Shown one piece after another: positions 7,527 through 14,696 of a stretch of DNA of 28,706 nucleotides. This stretch comes from JBAZYK01 sp964582265 (lineage in GTDB: Bacteria > Patescibacteriota > Gracilibacteria > UBA1369): assembly GCA_964582265.1 (NCBI GenBank), contig CAZOQT010000011.1:1-28706 (forward strand), in the 5' to 3' direction. Below the pieces are notes generated by a model. It searched no databases. It was not told the origin of the DNA and saw nothing but the letters and a program-made list of their open reading frames with translations. The position numbers and the translations under genes are program-made. Position 1 is the first letter of the stretch. Every line of letters starts with the position of its first letter.

Positions 7527-7748
7527 ATGATTGTAGTTGTTGACCGTGAACTCTGTATTGGAGCTGCCCCCTGCGTTGCCATTGCCGGATCTGTTTTTCA
7601 ACTTGATGATGAAGGAAAAGCTATAGTTTTAGATGCCCACGCCGCTGATGATGCCACAATTCTTTTAGCTGCAGAAGCTTGTCCAGTTAGAGCCGTAATC
7701 CTTTCTGACGAACAGACAAAACAACAAATTTATCCTCCGGCATCTTAA
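7527..7748 (+). CDS. Small single-cluster ferredoxin
   Basis: A 73-residue ferredoxin of the type that partners cytochromes P450 and other monooxygenases in actinobacteria. The pattern is Cys10-(IGAAP)-Cys16 ... Cys52-Pro53, i.e. C-x5-C-xn-CP with the second cysteine of the usual CxxCxxC replaced by Ala. This predicts a [3Fe-4S] cluster, or a [4Fe-4S] with a non-cysteine ligand. The VDRELCIG start and VFQLDDEGKA strand are family-typical. No redox partner enzyme is visible nearby. It follows the dismutase, suggesting a redox role. ATG 7527 is the only sensible start and has no Shine-Dalgarno. Confidence 0.88.
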   Translation: MIVVVDRELCIGAAPCVAIAGSVFQLDDEGKAIVLDAHAADDATILLAAEACPVRAVILSDEQTKQQIYPPAS

Positions 7749-7761
7749 AAAAACCAGTTGC

Positions 7762-7816
7762 CCTTGTCATAAATTTCCAGATTAGCTAGGTTGGTTTCTT
7801 CGATGTAAACTCAGTT
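7762..7816. repeat. 55-bp direct repeat, left of gap
   Basis: This 55-bp block, starting CCTTGTCATAAATT and ending in AACTCAGTT, recurs without a mismatch at 7917-7971 on the other side of the run of N. It reads as an unmerged contig overlap rather than biology. Confidence 0.9.
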
Positions 7817-7916
7817 NNNNNNNNNNNNNNNNNNNNNNNNNNNNNNNNNNNNNNNNNNNNNNNNNNNNNNNNNNNNNNNNNNNNNNNNNNNNNNNNNNNN
7901 NNNNNNNNNNNNNNNN
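7817..7916. other. Assembly gap (100 N)
   Basis: Exactly 100 undetermined bases, the conventional size for a gap of unknown length. Because the same 55 bp flank it on both sides, the real distance is probably zero and the two contig ends should be merged. Confidence 0.95.
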
Positions 7917-7971
7917 CCTTGTCATAAATTTCCAGATTAGCTAGGTTGGTTTCTTCGATGTAAACTCAGTT
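7917..7971. repeat. 55-bp direct repeat, right of gap
   Basis: Exact second copy of 7762-7816, ending 2 nt before the ATG of the DHH phosphoesterase. If the copies are merged, the ferredoxin stop and this ATG are about 70 bp apart, so the two genes may be co-transcribed. Confidence 0.9.
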
Positions 7972-7973
7972 AT

Positions 7974-8936
7974 ATGCAGATCCCCACCGATATTTCCAAA
8001 GCAATTTACGAACACTTTTACAAAGCCAAACGGATTGTGATTATTTCCCATCGCAACCCTGATGCCGATACTATTGGTAGCAATCTGACTTTAAGAGCAT
8101 TCCTTGAAAGATATGGCAAAAAGGTTACTTCGGCCTGTGTCGATATTGTCAACAACAGTCAATTTAAATTAATTCCGGACAATTTATATCAGACTGAACT
8201 TAATTTTGATGAGATAGATTTAATAGTTTGTGTTGATGCTGGTTCCAAAAGTCAGGTCGCGCTAGGCAACAAATATCCGGAAATTTTTTCTGGGAGATTT
8301 CCACTAATTAACATAGACCATCATGCCTCTAACGAATACTACGGCAATGTTAATTTGGTTTTTCCTAACGCCGCATCCACAACACTGGTGGTTTATCATC
8401 TTTTAAAATCCTGGAAGGCCTTGATTACGCCAGAAATGGCCACATTGCTGCTATACGGTCTATATTACGACACCGGCAGTTTTATGCATTCCAACACCAC
8501 CGACGATGTCTATAATTCCGCCGCCGAAATGCTAAATCTGGGCGCCGATTTTAAGCGCATTGTAAAAGAAGTTTTTCACACCCATTCAATCGACAAACTC
8601 AAACTTTGGGGTCAAATTTTTAATGGAGCACAAGTAACCGGCAATAAAATTGTGGTCAGTGGCGTAACCGCAGAAGACTTAAATAAAACAAAAACCTCCC
8701 ACGCAGACATAAGTGGAGCAATTGATTACCTAAGCATGGTCAAAGACAATGCTTTTGCAACCATTTTAAGCGAGGATGGCAAAGGCAACATTCGCGGCTC
8801 ACTACGCACCAAAGAAAACGAAATCAACCTTTCCGAAATTGCCAGTTTACTGGGAGGTGGTGGCCACAAAAAGGCTTCTGGATTCACAATTCCGGGCAAA
8901 TTAAAAAAAGAAGTCTATTGGACAATCAAAACTTAA
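7974..8936 (+). CDS. DHH/DHHA1 phosphoesterase, NrnA-like
   Basis: Cytoplasmic Mn-dependent phosphoesterase of 320 residues. NrnA-type members degrade nano-RNAs, pAp or cyclic dinucleotide products. Motif I is SHRNPDADTIGS (His26, Asp30, Asp32), motif II VDAGS (Asp88), motif III the name-giving Asp115-His116-His117 and motif IV YYDTGSF (Asp166). The C-terminal DHHA1 substrate domain carries GGGGHKKASGF. All catalytic residues are present and the length is normal for NrnA, with no N-terminal membrane or GGDEF part as in GdpP. Which substrate is used cannot be told from sequence. The start lies 2 nt after the gap-flanking repeat, with no Shine-Dalgarno. Confidence 0.92.
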   Translation: MQIPTDISKAIYEHFYKAKRIVIISHRNPDADTIGSNLTLRAFLERYGKKVTSACVDIVNNSQFKLIPDNLYQTELNFDEIDLIVCVDAGSKSQVALGNKYPEIFSGRFPLINIDHHASNEYYGNVNLVFPNAASTTLVVYHLLKSWKALITPEMATLLLYGLYYDTGSFMHSNTTDDVYNSAAEMLNLGADFKRIVKEVFHTHSIDKLKLWGQIFNGAQVTGNKIVVSGVTAEDLNKTKTSHADISGAIDYLSMVKDNAFATILSEDGKGNIRGSLRTKENEINLSEIASLLGGGGHKKASGFTIPGKLKKEVYWTIKT

Positions 8937-8941
8937 ATATA

Positions 8942-8970
8942 TTGCTTTAAAAAGTTCCATCTGTTAACAT
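8942..8970 (+). promoter_or_regulatory. Candidate promoter of the ATP-cone operon
   Basis: TTGCTT (8942-8947), 17-bp spacer, TAACAT (8965-8970) gives a predicted start near 8977 and a leader of about 30 nt. Both boxes deviate from consensus. Confidence 0.4.
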
Positions 8971-9006
8971 TCATTCCCGCCCGATATCTGCATTTTTTCT
9001 TTATTT

Positions 9007-9951
9007 ATGGCCACAATAAGCCGAATTAAAAAAAGAGATGGTCGAATCGTAGATTTTGACCAAAACAAAATCACAGAAGCTATTTACAGAGCAGCCCAAA
9101 GCGTTGGCGGAAACGACCGCAACATTGCTGAAAAAATCGGCAATCAAGTGACTGCCTTTTTAGAAGTATTTTTTAAAGACCCAGAAAACTGCCCAACTGT
9201 AGAACAAATTCAGGATCTGGTAGAAAAAATTCTGATTGAAAATGGCCATGCCAAAACAGCCAAGGCTTATATTTTGTATCGCGAAAAGCACAATAAAATT
9301 AGAGAACTTTTTAGTAAAATTAATTATACGCAATCGCGCAAAGCAGGAGGATTAACCGAAAAACAAATTCAAACTTCTACCGATTTTACTCTGATAAATC
9401 TTTCTAATGAACCAGAAAGCATTGTGGAAGCTCTAAGAAAAACCATCTCCACAAACCAAAAAAAGATTGCCATTAATCTATCGTCCTTAGAAGTTAAAAG
9501 CGGCAGCCCTGCATTTTTAAATTTCTTGAAGATTTTTGATCTTTTTGGGGGTGCTTTTCCAATTTCAAAAATAACAGCCATTTTGAATATTGATCACCCG
9601 GAAGTATTGCAACTTATTAAACTGCAATCAGGCCCACAAAAAATTGAAAATGTAACAGTATTAATTGGCATTACACCGGAGTTTATTGATGCCGTAAAAA
9701 ATGATGGTCAATTTGAATTAAAAGATCCAGAAAATGGCTCCCTGATTGAAGTAGTTAATGCACGCCAAATCATTGAGCTGATTATCGATGAAAAAGAAAA
9801 GAATAACAGCTTAGGGCTAATGTTTTTTAACAAAAGTGAAAACCCGGAAGAAATTATGGAAGAATTAAGATCGATCAAGGACAAGCCCCCTGTAGACGTA
9901 GATCGTCTCATTGAGGAAGTAATTCCACCTCCAATTCAAGCAATGATTTAA
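9007..9951 (+). CDS. ATP-cone protein with degenerate class II ribonucleotide reductase segment
   Basis: Residues 1-97 are a clear ATP-cone (IKKRDGRIVDFDQNKITEAI ... KTAKAYILYREKH), the nucleotide-sensing domain of ribonucleotide reductases and NrdR. Residues about 126-275 follow the class II (NrdJ) large subunit in order. DFTLINLSNEPESIVEALR matches the CFVLPVEDSMESI region, SGSPAFLNFLKIFD the SGPVSFMRVFD region, ILNIDHPEV the LRVDHPDI region, and TPEFIDAVKNDGQFEL and NARQIIELI the following strands. The substrate-site Cys is Asp126, the QGGRRRGAN loop is lost, and the protein stops before the catalytic NPCGE and radical cysteines. It cannot reduce ribonucleotides; a regulatory or scaffold role that binds ATP/dATP is inferred. 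The next gene begins 4 nt downstream. Confidence 0.8.
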   Translation: MATISRIKKRDGRIVDFDQNKITEAIYRAAQSVGGNDRNIAEKIGNQVTAFLEVFFKDPENCPTVEQIQDLVEKILIENGHAKTAKAYILYREKHNKIRELFSKINYTQSRKAGGLTEKQIQTSTDFTLINLSNEPESIVEALRKTISTNQKKIAINLSSLEVKSGSPAFLNFLKIFDLFGGAFPISKITAILNIDHPEVLQLIKLQSGPQKIENVTVLIGITPEFIDAVKNDGQFELKDPENGSLIEVVNARQIIELIIDEKEKNNSLGLMFFNKSENPEEIMEELRSIKDKPPVDVDRLIEEVIPPPIQAMI

Positions 9952-9955
9952 ATTT

Positions 9956-12400
9956 ATGTTATTAAAACATCTCAACACATACCGGCATTCGCTGCTGCCC
10001 AAATTGGTAGTCTACTTGGAAAAAGGCAGCCGTGACATAGATACTGATAAATTGATGGAAGGTCTAAGACAAAAATCCATTCAAAGATTAGATGAAAAAG
10101 ATCTTGATGCAAGTGCGTTAAAAAACATTGAGGATGTAAGTAAAGGGGTCCTGGATAATCTTCAAAAATCGACTGGTGTAATCAGTAAAAAAGAACAAGA
10201 CCATTTTTTAAAGGAATTTGAAAGATTAAGCAGCCAAAAAGGTGTAAATGCCACACATTTTCAAACTCTAGATCGACAAATCACAGAAGTTACAACAAAA
10301 AGTGCCGAATTTAAAGATGCAATTAAATCGACATTAAAAGAAGTAGCCAACGCTTCTGATCAGGAATTAGAAGGAGAGCTGGAAAAATTTAATGAGCTGG
10401 ACGTAAAAGGTAAAGAAAAATACGTTAAGGATTTTGAGCAGAGAATTGCTAAATTACAGGGCTTTTTAGAGAAATTAAAAGACAAAGTAAAACTCAATCC
10501 AAAAGGCATAGAAGCCACACTTAATGAACTGGAAACAAAAAATAAATTATTTGAGGAGTACCATGGACTGTTAGAAAACAACAAGGAATTTATTGGAGGT
10601 GACGACATTGTTGGCCAATTTGAATTATGGTTCTGCATGCGACCAACAGTCGAAGATGCCAAAAAAGCCATCAAGGAGTTTGAACCAACTCAATTAAAAC
10701 CAAGGCAGGAAGCAGTTGCAAAATTCAAACAATTTAATCCAGAAAGGCAAAAAGAATATGCTGACTTTTTGAAAGTTGGCTTATCGGATAAAGAAAAAAT
10801 CCTGATGGAGATGGAGCTTGCTATGGATAAATCCTATCACACTAAATTAAACGACTGTAAGGATGTTTCTGAAGACACCAGAATCATGCTGCGCGCAGAA
10901 TATGACAAGCCAAATCGCTCAATTAGCAGCCGTGAAAATTTCTTAACCATGCTGGAAGGTTACCTAAAAACCGAAGCCGCTTTAACCGCACGTTATGACG
11001 CATTACCAGCAAGAACCAAGGCCAGACTTGAGAATAAATTCGATAACACCTACGACAAAATCATTAAACCCGAAATGGACAGAAAAGGATTTAAAGCTGA
11101 ACACAGAAGCAAACCAAAAGCTTTCTCCCAATTAACCAGCGACGAAAAAACCATTTTGATCCAATACATTGAAGATAATAAAGATAAAATCGACGCCGAG
11201 AACAAATTGGAAGAGGGCATGCAAAAAGAATATGAGCAAAAAGTAGACATTGCAATGGCAACTAAGCCACATGCCATTTTATCAAAAAAAACCGGTGAGG
11301 AGTTTAAGGAATGGTTCAAGCAGCAATTAATTGAAGATGAAAGCCCGAACAAAGAAGCAACTGCCTTATATATCAAAAATTTCGAAAACAGTTCAGAGTA
11401 CGCAAAGCGCGTTCAACAGGTTCAGGAATACACAAATCTGATTCAGGAAAAAATCGCCGGAAACAAAATCACCCCAGAAACCAAAATAGCATTGGATAAA
11501 GAATTCGACGGCCCAGAAGCCGGGTTTAGAGCTAGAAAGGCTATCATTGAAGGATTAAAAGGAAACGAAATTACCGACAAGCTCGGTGAAAATGCCACCG
11601 CAGTTCAACAACTTAGATTAAAAGCTGCTTTTGAAGAAGCCAACGGCAAATTTGAAAACGCTTACAAATTATACGAAGCAATTTTGTTAATGCATGAAGG
11701 TGACGAACAAGCCAAAAAAGAATTACAAAGATTATCTAAATTAATACCAGGAATAGCCGCTCCAGCAGAAAAAAACGATATTTCTCCAGAAGAAGATTTT
11801 CTGATCGATTCAATAATTGATGAAGCATTAAATAAATCTTCCATGCATGAAGCCAGAACAAAAACCTCCATCATGGAACAAATGGCAGAAATGCTGGACC
11901 ACGCTGATCGCATGGAAAATTCCACAACCAGCCGTCGCAGACGTTTTAGCGGAGACGAAGCAGCAAGAGACGCGGAAATTGATCAAGATTTACAAGAATA
12001 CACAGGCGGCAAAAAAATGTTAAACCGTAAAGGAACTGCCGAAAAGAAAAGAGTAGTAAATGTCGAAAAACTACAACATGCAACCAGCGAAAATACAGAT
12101 TTGGTTAATTTAAAAAAATTTTTAGGCAGTAAAACTCAGACTGAAAATAGCAAGCTGGAATCACAAGATTATGTTGAATTTAAAGATGAAAAAGTGGGCC
12201 ATCTTAATGGTAAAATGGCACTCACCCAAGCTCAACAAATGGAATTACAGACTAAATTAGCATTAACCAAAATTGTTGAACAAATGATGGCAGAAAGACT
12301 TGGAGGAACCCTTACCCCAAAACAAAAAATGGCTATAAAGAAAAAAATTGAAAAAGAAGATATCGGCGTTAAATTTCAAAACACCGGCTCCGAAGGCTAA
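9956..12400 (+). CDS. Large cytoplasmic helical-repeat protein, unknown function
   Basis: I do not recognise this 814-residue protein. It is almost entirely alpha-helical, rich in Lys, Glu, Gln and Leu, with no signal peptide or membrane helix. Internal repeats are visible. The stretch SEDTRIMLRAEYDKPNRSIS (about 306-325) recurs as TPETKIALDKEFDGPEAGFR (about 506-525) and, more weakly, as PARTKARLENKFDNTYDKI (about 353-371), each inside a module with preceding helices such as FNPERQKEYADFL. A TPR-like pair (AAFEEANGKFENAYKLYEAI, about 562-581) follows. The C-terminal third is charged and probably flexible (SRRRRFSGDE), ending in a helical segment. It is almost certainly co-transcribed with the ATP-cone gene (4 nt apart) and the methyltransferase (16 nt). 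A scaffold role is only a guess. Confidence 0.7.
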   Translation: MLLKHLNTYRHSLLPKLVVYLEKGSRDIDTDKLMEGLRQKSIQRLDEKDLDASALKNIEDVSKGVLDNLQKSTGVISKKEQDHFLKEFERLSSQKGVNATHFQTLDRQITEVTTKSAEFKDAIKSTLKEVANASDQELEGELEKFNELDVKGKEKYVKDFEQRIAKLQGFLEKLKDKVKLNPKGIEATLNELETKNKLFEEYHGLLENNKEFIGGDDIVGQFELWFCMRPTVEDAKKAIKEFEPTQLKPRQEAVAKFKQFNPERQKEYADFLKVGLSDKEKILMEMELAMDKSYHTKLNDCKDVSEDTRIMLRAEYDKPNRSISSRENFLTMLEGYLKTEAALTARYDALPARTKARLENKFDNTYDKIIKPEMDRKGFKAEHRSKPKAFSQLTSDEKTILIQYIEDNKDKIDAENKLEEGMQKEYEQKVDIAMATKPHAILSKKTGEEFKEWFKQQLIEDESPNKEATALYIKNFENSSEYAKRVQQVQEYTNLIQEKIAGNKITPETKIALDKEFDGPEAGFRARKAIIEGLKGNEITDKLGENATAVQQLRLKAAFEEANGKFENAYKLYEAILLMHEGDEQAKKELQRLSKLIPGIAAPAEKNDISPEEDFLIDSIIDEALNKSSMHEARTKTSIMEQMAEMLDHADRMENSTTSRRRRFSGDEAARDAEIDQDLQEYTGGKKMLNRKGTAEKKRVVNVEKLQHATSENTDLVNLKKFLGSKTQTENSKLESQDYVEFKDEKVGHLNGKMALTQAQQMELQTKLALTKIVEQMMAERLGGTLTPKQKMAIKKKIEKEDIGVKFQNTGSEG

Positions 12401-12416
12401 TCATCTTTAATTCCCT

Positions 12417-13040
12417 ATGCAAAACCAAAATAAAATCAAAAAATCCGCATTTCAAGATTTTTCATTATCGGTTGGGCTTATTTTGGTTCTTCTTGCAATA
12501 CTTTATCTAATTCCGCACGATCGAATCAATTTTTGGTGGATTTTAGCGTTTGCTTTAATCTTAATTCCAACACTGCGCGCACTTATAAACGGAGCGCCTT
12601 TTGTACCAACGCCAATTGCCAGAGCTCGTAAAATGGCCTCATTAGCCCAAATCAAACCTGGTGAAAAAGTTTTTGATATAGGTTGTGGCGATGGAAGGAT
12701 GGTTTACATTGCGGCAAATGAATTTGGAGCTCATGCAACAGGTCTGGAACTTTCACCACTTGTATATATACTGGCTCGCATTCGTAAATTCTTTTGGAAA
12801 TCTAAAGCCCAAATACTTTTTCGTGATTTTCATTTTTACAATTTTAAGGACATAGACGTAATTATGTGCTATCTAATGCCAGAAACATTAGCCAAGTTGC
12901 AGGCAAAACTGGAAAAAGAATTAAAACCTGGAGCTCGCGTAATTTCATACGCTTTCAAAATCGGCACATGGCAAGAAACCCATCACGAACCGGCAGATCA
13001 AGAAAACAACATGGCTTCAATTTGGATTTATAAAAGGTAA
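12417..13040 (+). CDS. Membrane-anchored class I methyltransferase, FAM173/ATPSCKMT-like
   Basis: A 207-residue protein. Two hydrophobic helices (about 17-33 and 38-54) anchor it. The SAM-binding domain then begins with GEKVFDIGCGDGRMV (motif I, 82-96) and an acidic residue in GLELSP. The later stretch IMCYLMPETLAKLQAKLEKE plus GARVISYAF is the pattern of the FAM173 family, whose eukaryotic members methylate lysines of ATP synthase subunit c and ANT. By analogy a membrane-protein lysine could be the target here; that is inference. It is last in the operon with the ATP-cone and helical-repeat genes and converges on comEC, with 23 bp between the stops. Confidence 0.75.
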   Translation: MQNQNKIKKSAFQDFSLSVGLILVLLAILYLIPHDRINFWWILAFALILIPTLRALINGAPFVPTPIARARKMASLAQIKPGEKVFDIGCGDGRMVYIAANEFGAHATGLELSPLVYILARIRKFFWKSKAQILFRDFHFYNFKDIDVIMCYLMPETLAKLQAKLEKELKPGARVISYAFKIGTWQETHHEPADQENNMASIWIYKR

Positions 13041-13063
13041 AAGCTTGTGCCTAAGCACTTGAA

Positions 13064-14539
13064 TCAAAACTGCACTGCCGCCCACGGAATAATCGCGATC
13101 AGGTGCACGCCAATTAAAAGTATTTTCAATAAAATCCAGGTTGTAGCCACTAAAGGCAAAGCCAAAATTTGGCTAATATAAGACATCATCAAACCTAAAA
13201 AACTTACCAGCATAATAAGCGGAATAAGTGGCAAAAAAATAATATTGGCAATTGGCGCAATTATGGAAAATCGCCCAAAATAATAGATAATCAGGGGCGT
13301 AGTAAAGACCTGCGCGGCCATCGTCACCATAAAGCCATCTTTCAAAAATCCAGGGAGTTCACTATAAAATTTTATGGCACCATTCCTAAAGCTATCTTGA
13401 TTCTTTTGAGATTCAAGATATTCCTCCACCATTGGCATTAAAACCACCAATCCTAAAGTTGCCAAAAATGAAAGTTCAAACGAAAGGTCAAAAGCAAGCA
13501 CATAAGGATTCAAAAACACCATCAAAAAAGCGCTCAACAAAAGATTAATCAAGGCATGCCCTTTTCGCCCATTAGCAGTGGATAAAATTACAAAAAAGCC
13601 CATCCATGCTGCTCTAATCACACTGCCAGAAAAGCCAGTAAACAGCATAAATAAAACAATCCCACCAAGCATTCCCAAAAACTTTGCGCGCCTTCCCACT
13701 CCCACAAACAGGAACCCAAAAATCGCAATCATCAAATTAATATTATAACCGGAAATTGCAAGAATATGCGTTAGTCCAACTATACTAAAATCATCCAAAA
13801 TACTTTGTGGAATACTGGTTCTAATCCCCATTAATAGTCCAGCCACCAAGCTTGCTTCCGGTTCGGTATAAATAAGATTTATCTGTGAACTTAGCCAAGT
13901 CTTTAAAATAAAAACCAGTTTCCAAAAAGGATCTGCCTCCCCTACCTTCAAAAAATTTATTTGAGGATTATAAGTGACGGCAAAAATATTTTCCTTAGCC
14001 AATTGCTGAGGATAAAAACTGCCTTCTAAAATTGGAGGTGAACGGATTTGACCTTCAATTAACAAAAAATCACCAAACTTAAATTCCGGATACCGATCCG
14101 TTTTTACCAGAATTTTGCCACTGACTTTACGCCAATTATTATTCCAAAATATGCTGGAAGCTTCTATTGTTAAATACTGTTTATCACCGTGTTGTTCAAT
14201 TTCGTTAACAATCGTTCCCTCAAATTTGGCTTTCAAATTTAAATCTCTGTAATAAGCGATGTCACCAACATTAAAACCGGGAACAGCAAAAACAAACCTA
14301 AGATAGCCAAAACCTAAGCCTAAAATAGCAATTAAAAAATATTTCCATCTGTAATTCTTAAAATATCGTTTAAAAAATTCGTGACAAAACAACATAACCA
14401 AGATTATGGCAGCAGAAATCAAAAATAAAACACCCCAAAGTCCAAAACTAGCCAAAAACACCCCGATCAAAAACGCCACAATTCCAATATTTAAACTCCA
14501 AAATTTACTCATGCCTTTTTCAAAAATTTTATAAACCAC
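13064..14539 (-). CDS. comEC: ComEC/Rec2-type DNA uptake channel, no metallo-hydrolase domain
   Basis: Polytopic membrane protein of 491 residues. ComEC carries single-stranded DNA across the inner membrane during natural transformation. The N-terminal helices and an OB-like extracytoplasmic part (about 90-200, KFEGTIVNEIEQHGDKQYL) precede the competence domain, recognised by VAGLLMGIRTSIPQ, LTHILAISGYNINLM and GFSGSVIRAAWMGF. It ends after the last helices, so the C-terminal metallo-beta-lactamase-like nuclease domain of long ComEC is missing, as in other short forms. Start is uncertain. GTG 14539 lies 8 nt after GGAGG (14552-14548), while ATG 14512 is coupled (ATGA) to a 10-codon leader using the same GGAGG. 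Partner genes are not in the window. Confidence 0.9.
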   Translation of the reverse strand: MVYKIFEKGMSKFWSLNIGIVAFLIGVFLASFGLWGVLFLISAAIILVMLFCHEFFKRYFKNYRWKYFLIAILGLGFGYLRFVFAVPGFNVGDIAYYRDLNLKAKFEGTIVNEIEQHGDKQYLTIEASSIFWNNNWRKVSGKILVKTDRYPEFKFGDFLLIEGQIRSPPILEGSFYPQQLAKENIFAVTYNPQINFLKVGEADPFWKLVFILKTWLSSQINLIYTEPEASLVAGLLMGIRTSIPQSILDDFSIVGLTHILAISGYNINLMIAIFGFLFVGVGRRAKFLGMLGGIVLFMLFTGFSGSVIRAAWMGFFVILSTANGRKGHALINLLLSAFLMVFLNPYVLAFDLSFELSFLATLGLVVLMPMVEEYLESQKNQDSFRNGAIKFYSELPGFLKDGFMVTMAAQVFTTPLIIYYFGRFSIIAPIANIIFLPLIPLIMLVSFLGLMMSYISQILALPLVATTWILLKILLIGVHLIAIIPWAAVQF

Positions 14540-14541
14540 AT
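14509..14541 (-). CDS. Possible 10-codon leader peptide before comEC
   Basis: ATG at 14541 lies 6 nt after the strongest Shine-Dalgarno of the window, GGAGG (14552-14548), and encodes MWFIKFLKKA before a TGA at 14511-14509. This stop overlaps ATG 14512, an in-frame comEC start, as ATGA. It could be a translational coupling or control device, or merely a by-product of the GTG start two bases on. Confidence 0.35.
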   Translation of the reverse strand: MWFIKFLKKA

Positions 14542-14608
14542 TTTATTCCTCCAAAATTACCAAAATCTAAAATCTTTCTAAAAAATTCCTTAAAATTTCA
14601 TTAAATCC

Positions 14609-14633
14609 AAAGTAAATGCTTTGCAAATACTTT
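14609..14633. promoter_or_regulatory. Imperfect palindrome between comEC and aguB
   Basis: AAAGTAAATGC (14609-14619), TTT, GCAAATACTTT (14623-14633): arms match at 9 of 11 positions. It overlaps TTGCAA (14621-14626), a candidate -35 for the rightward aguB genes (TAACTT follows after 16 bp). A dimeric regulator site is plausible but unproven. The rest of this 155-bp divergent region shows no clear feature. Confidence 0.35.
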
Positions 14634-14696
14634 GTTATTTGCTAACTTAAAACTTGCTAAATTTTGATTTACAAAATCACTAAATAATCCCCCATC

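Noticed and set aside
7817..7916. A mobile element or attachment-site duplication around the gap
   Set aside because: The repeat is exact, 55 bp, and directly adjoins 100 Ns; an unmerged contig overlap explains it better.
9007..9951. NrdR or a functional reductase
   Set aside because: There is no zinc ribbon as in NrdR, and all catalytic cysteines of a reductase are missing.
13041..13063. Terminator between the methyltransferase and comEC
   Set aside because: Only GTGC/GCAC pairs over a 4-nt loop, with no T-run on either strand.
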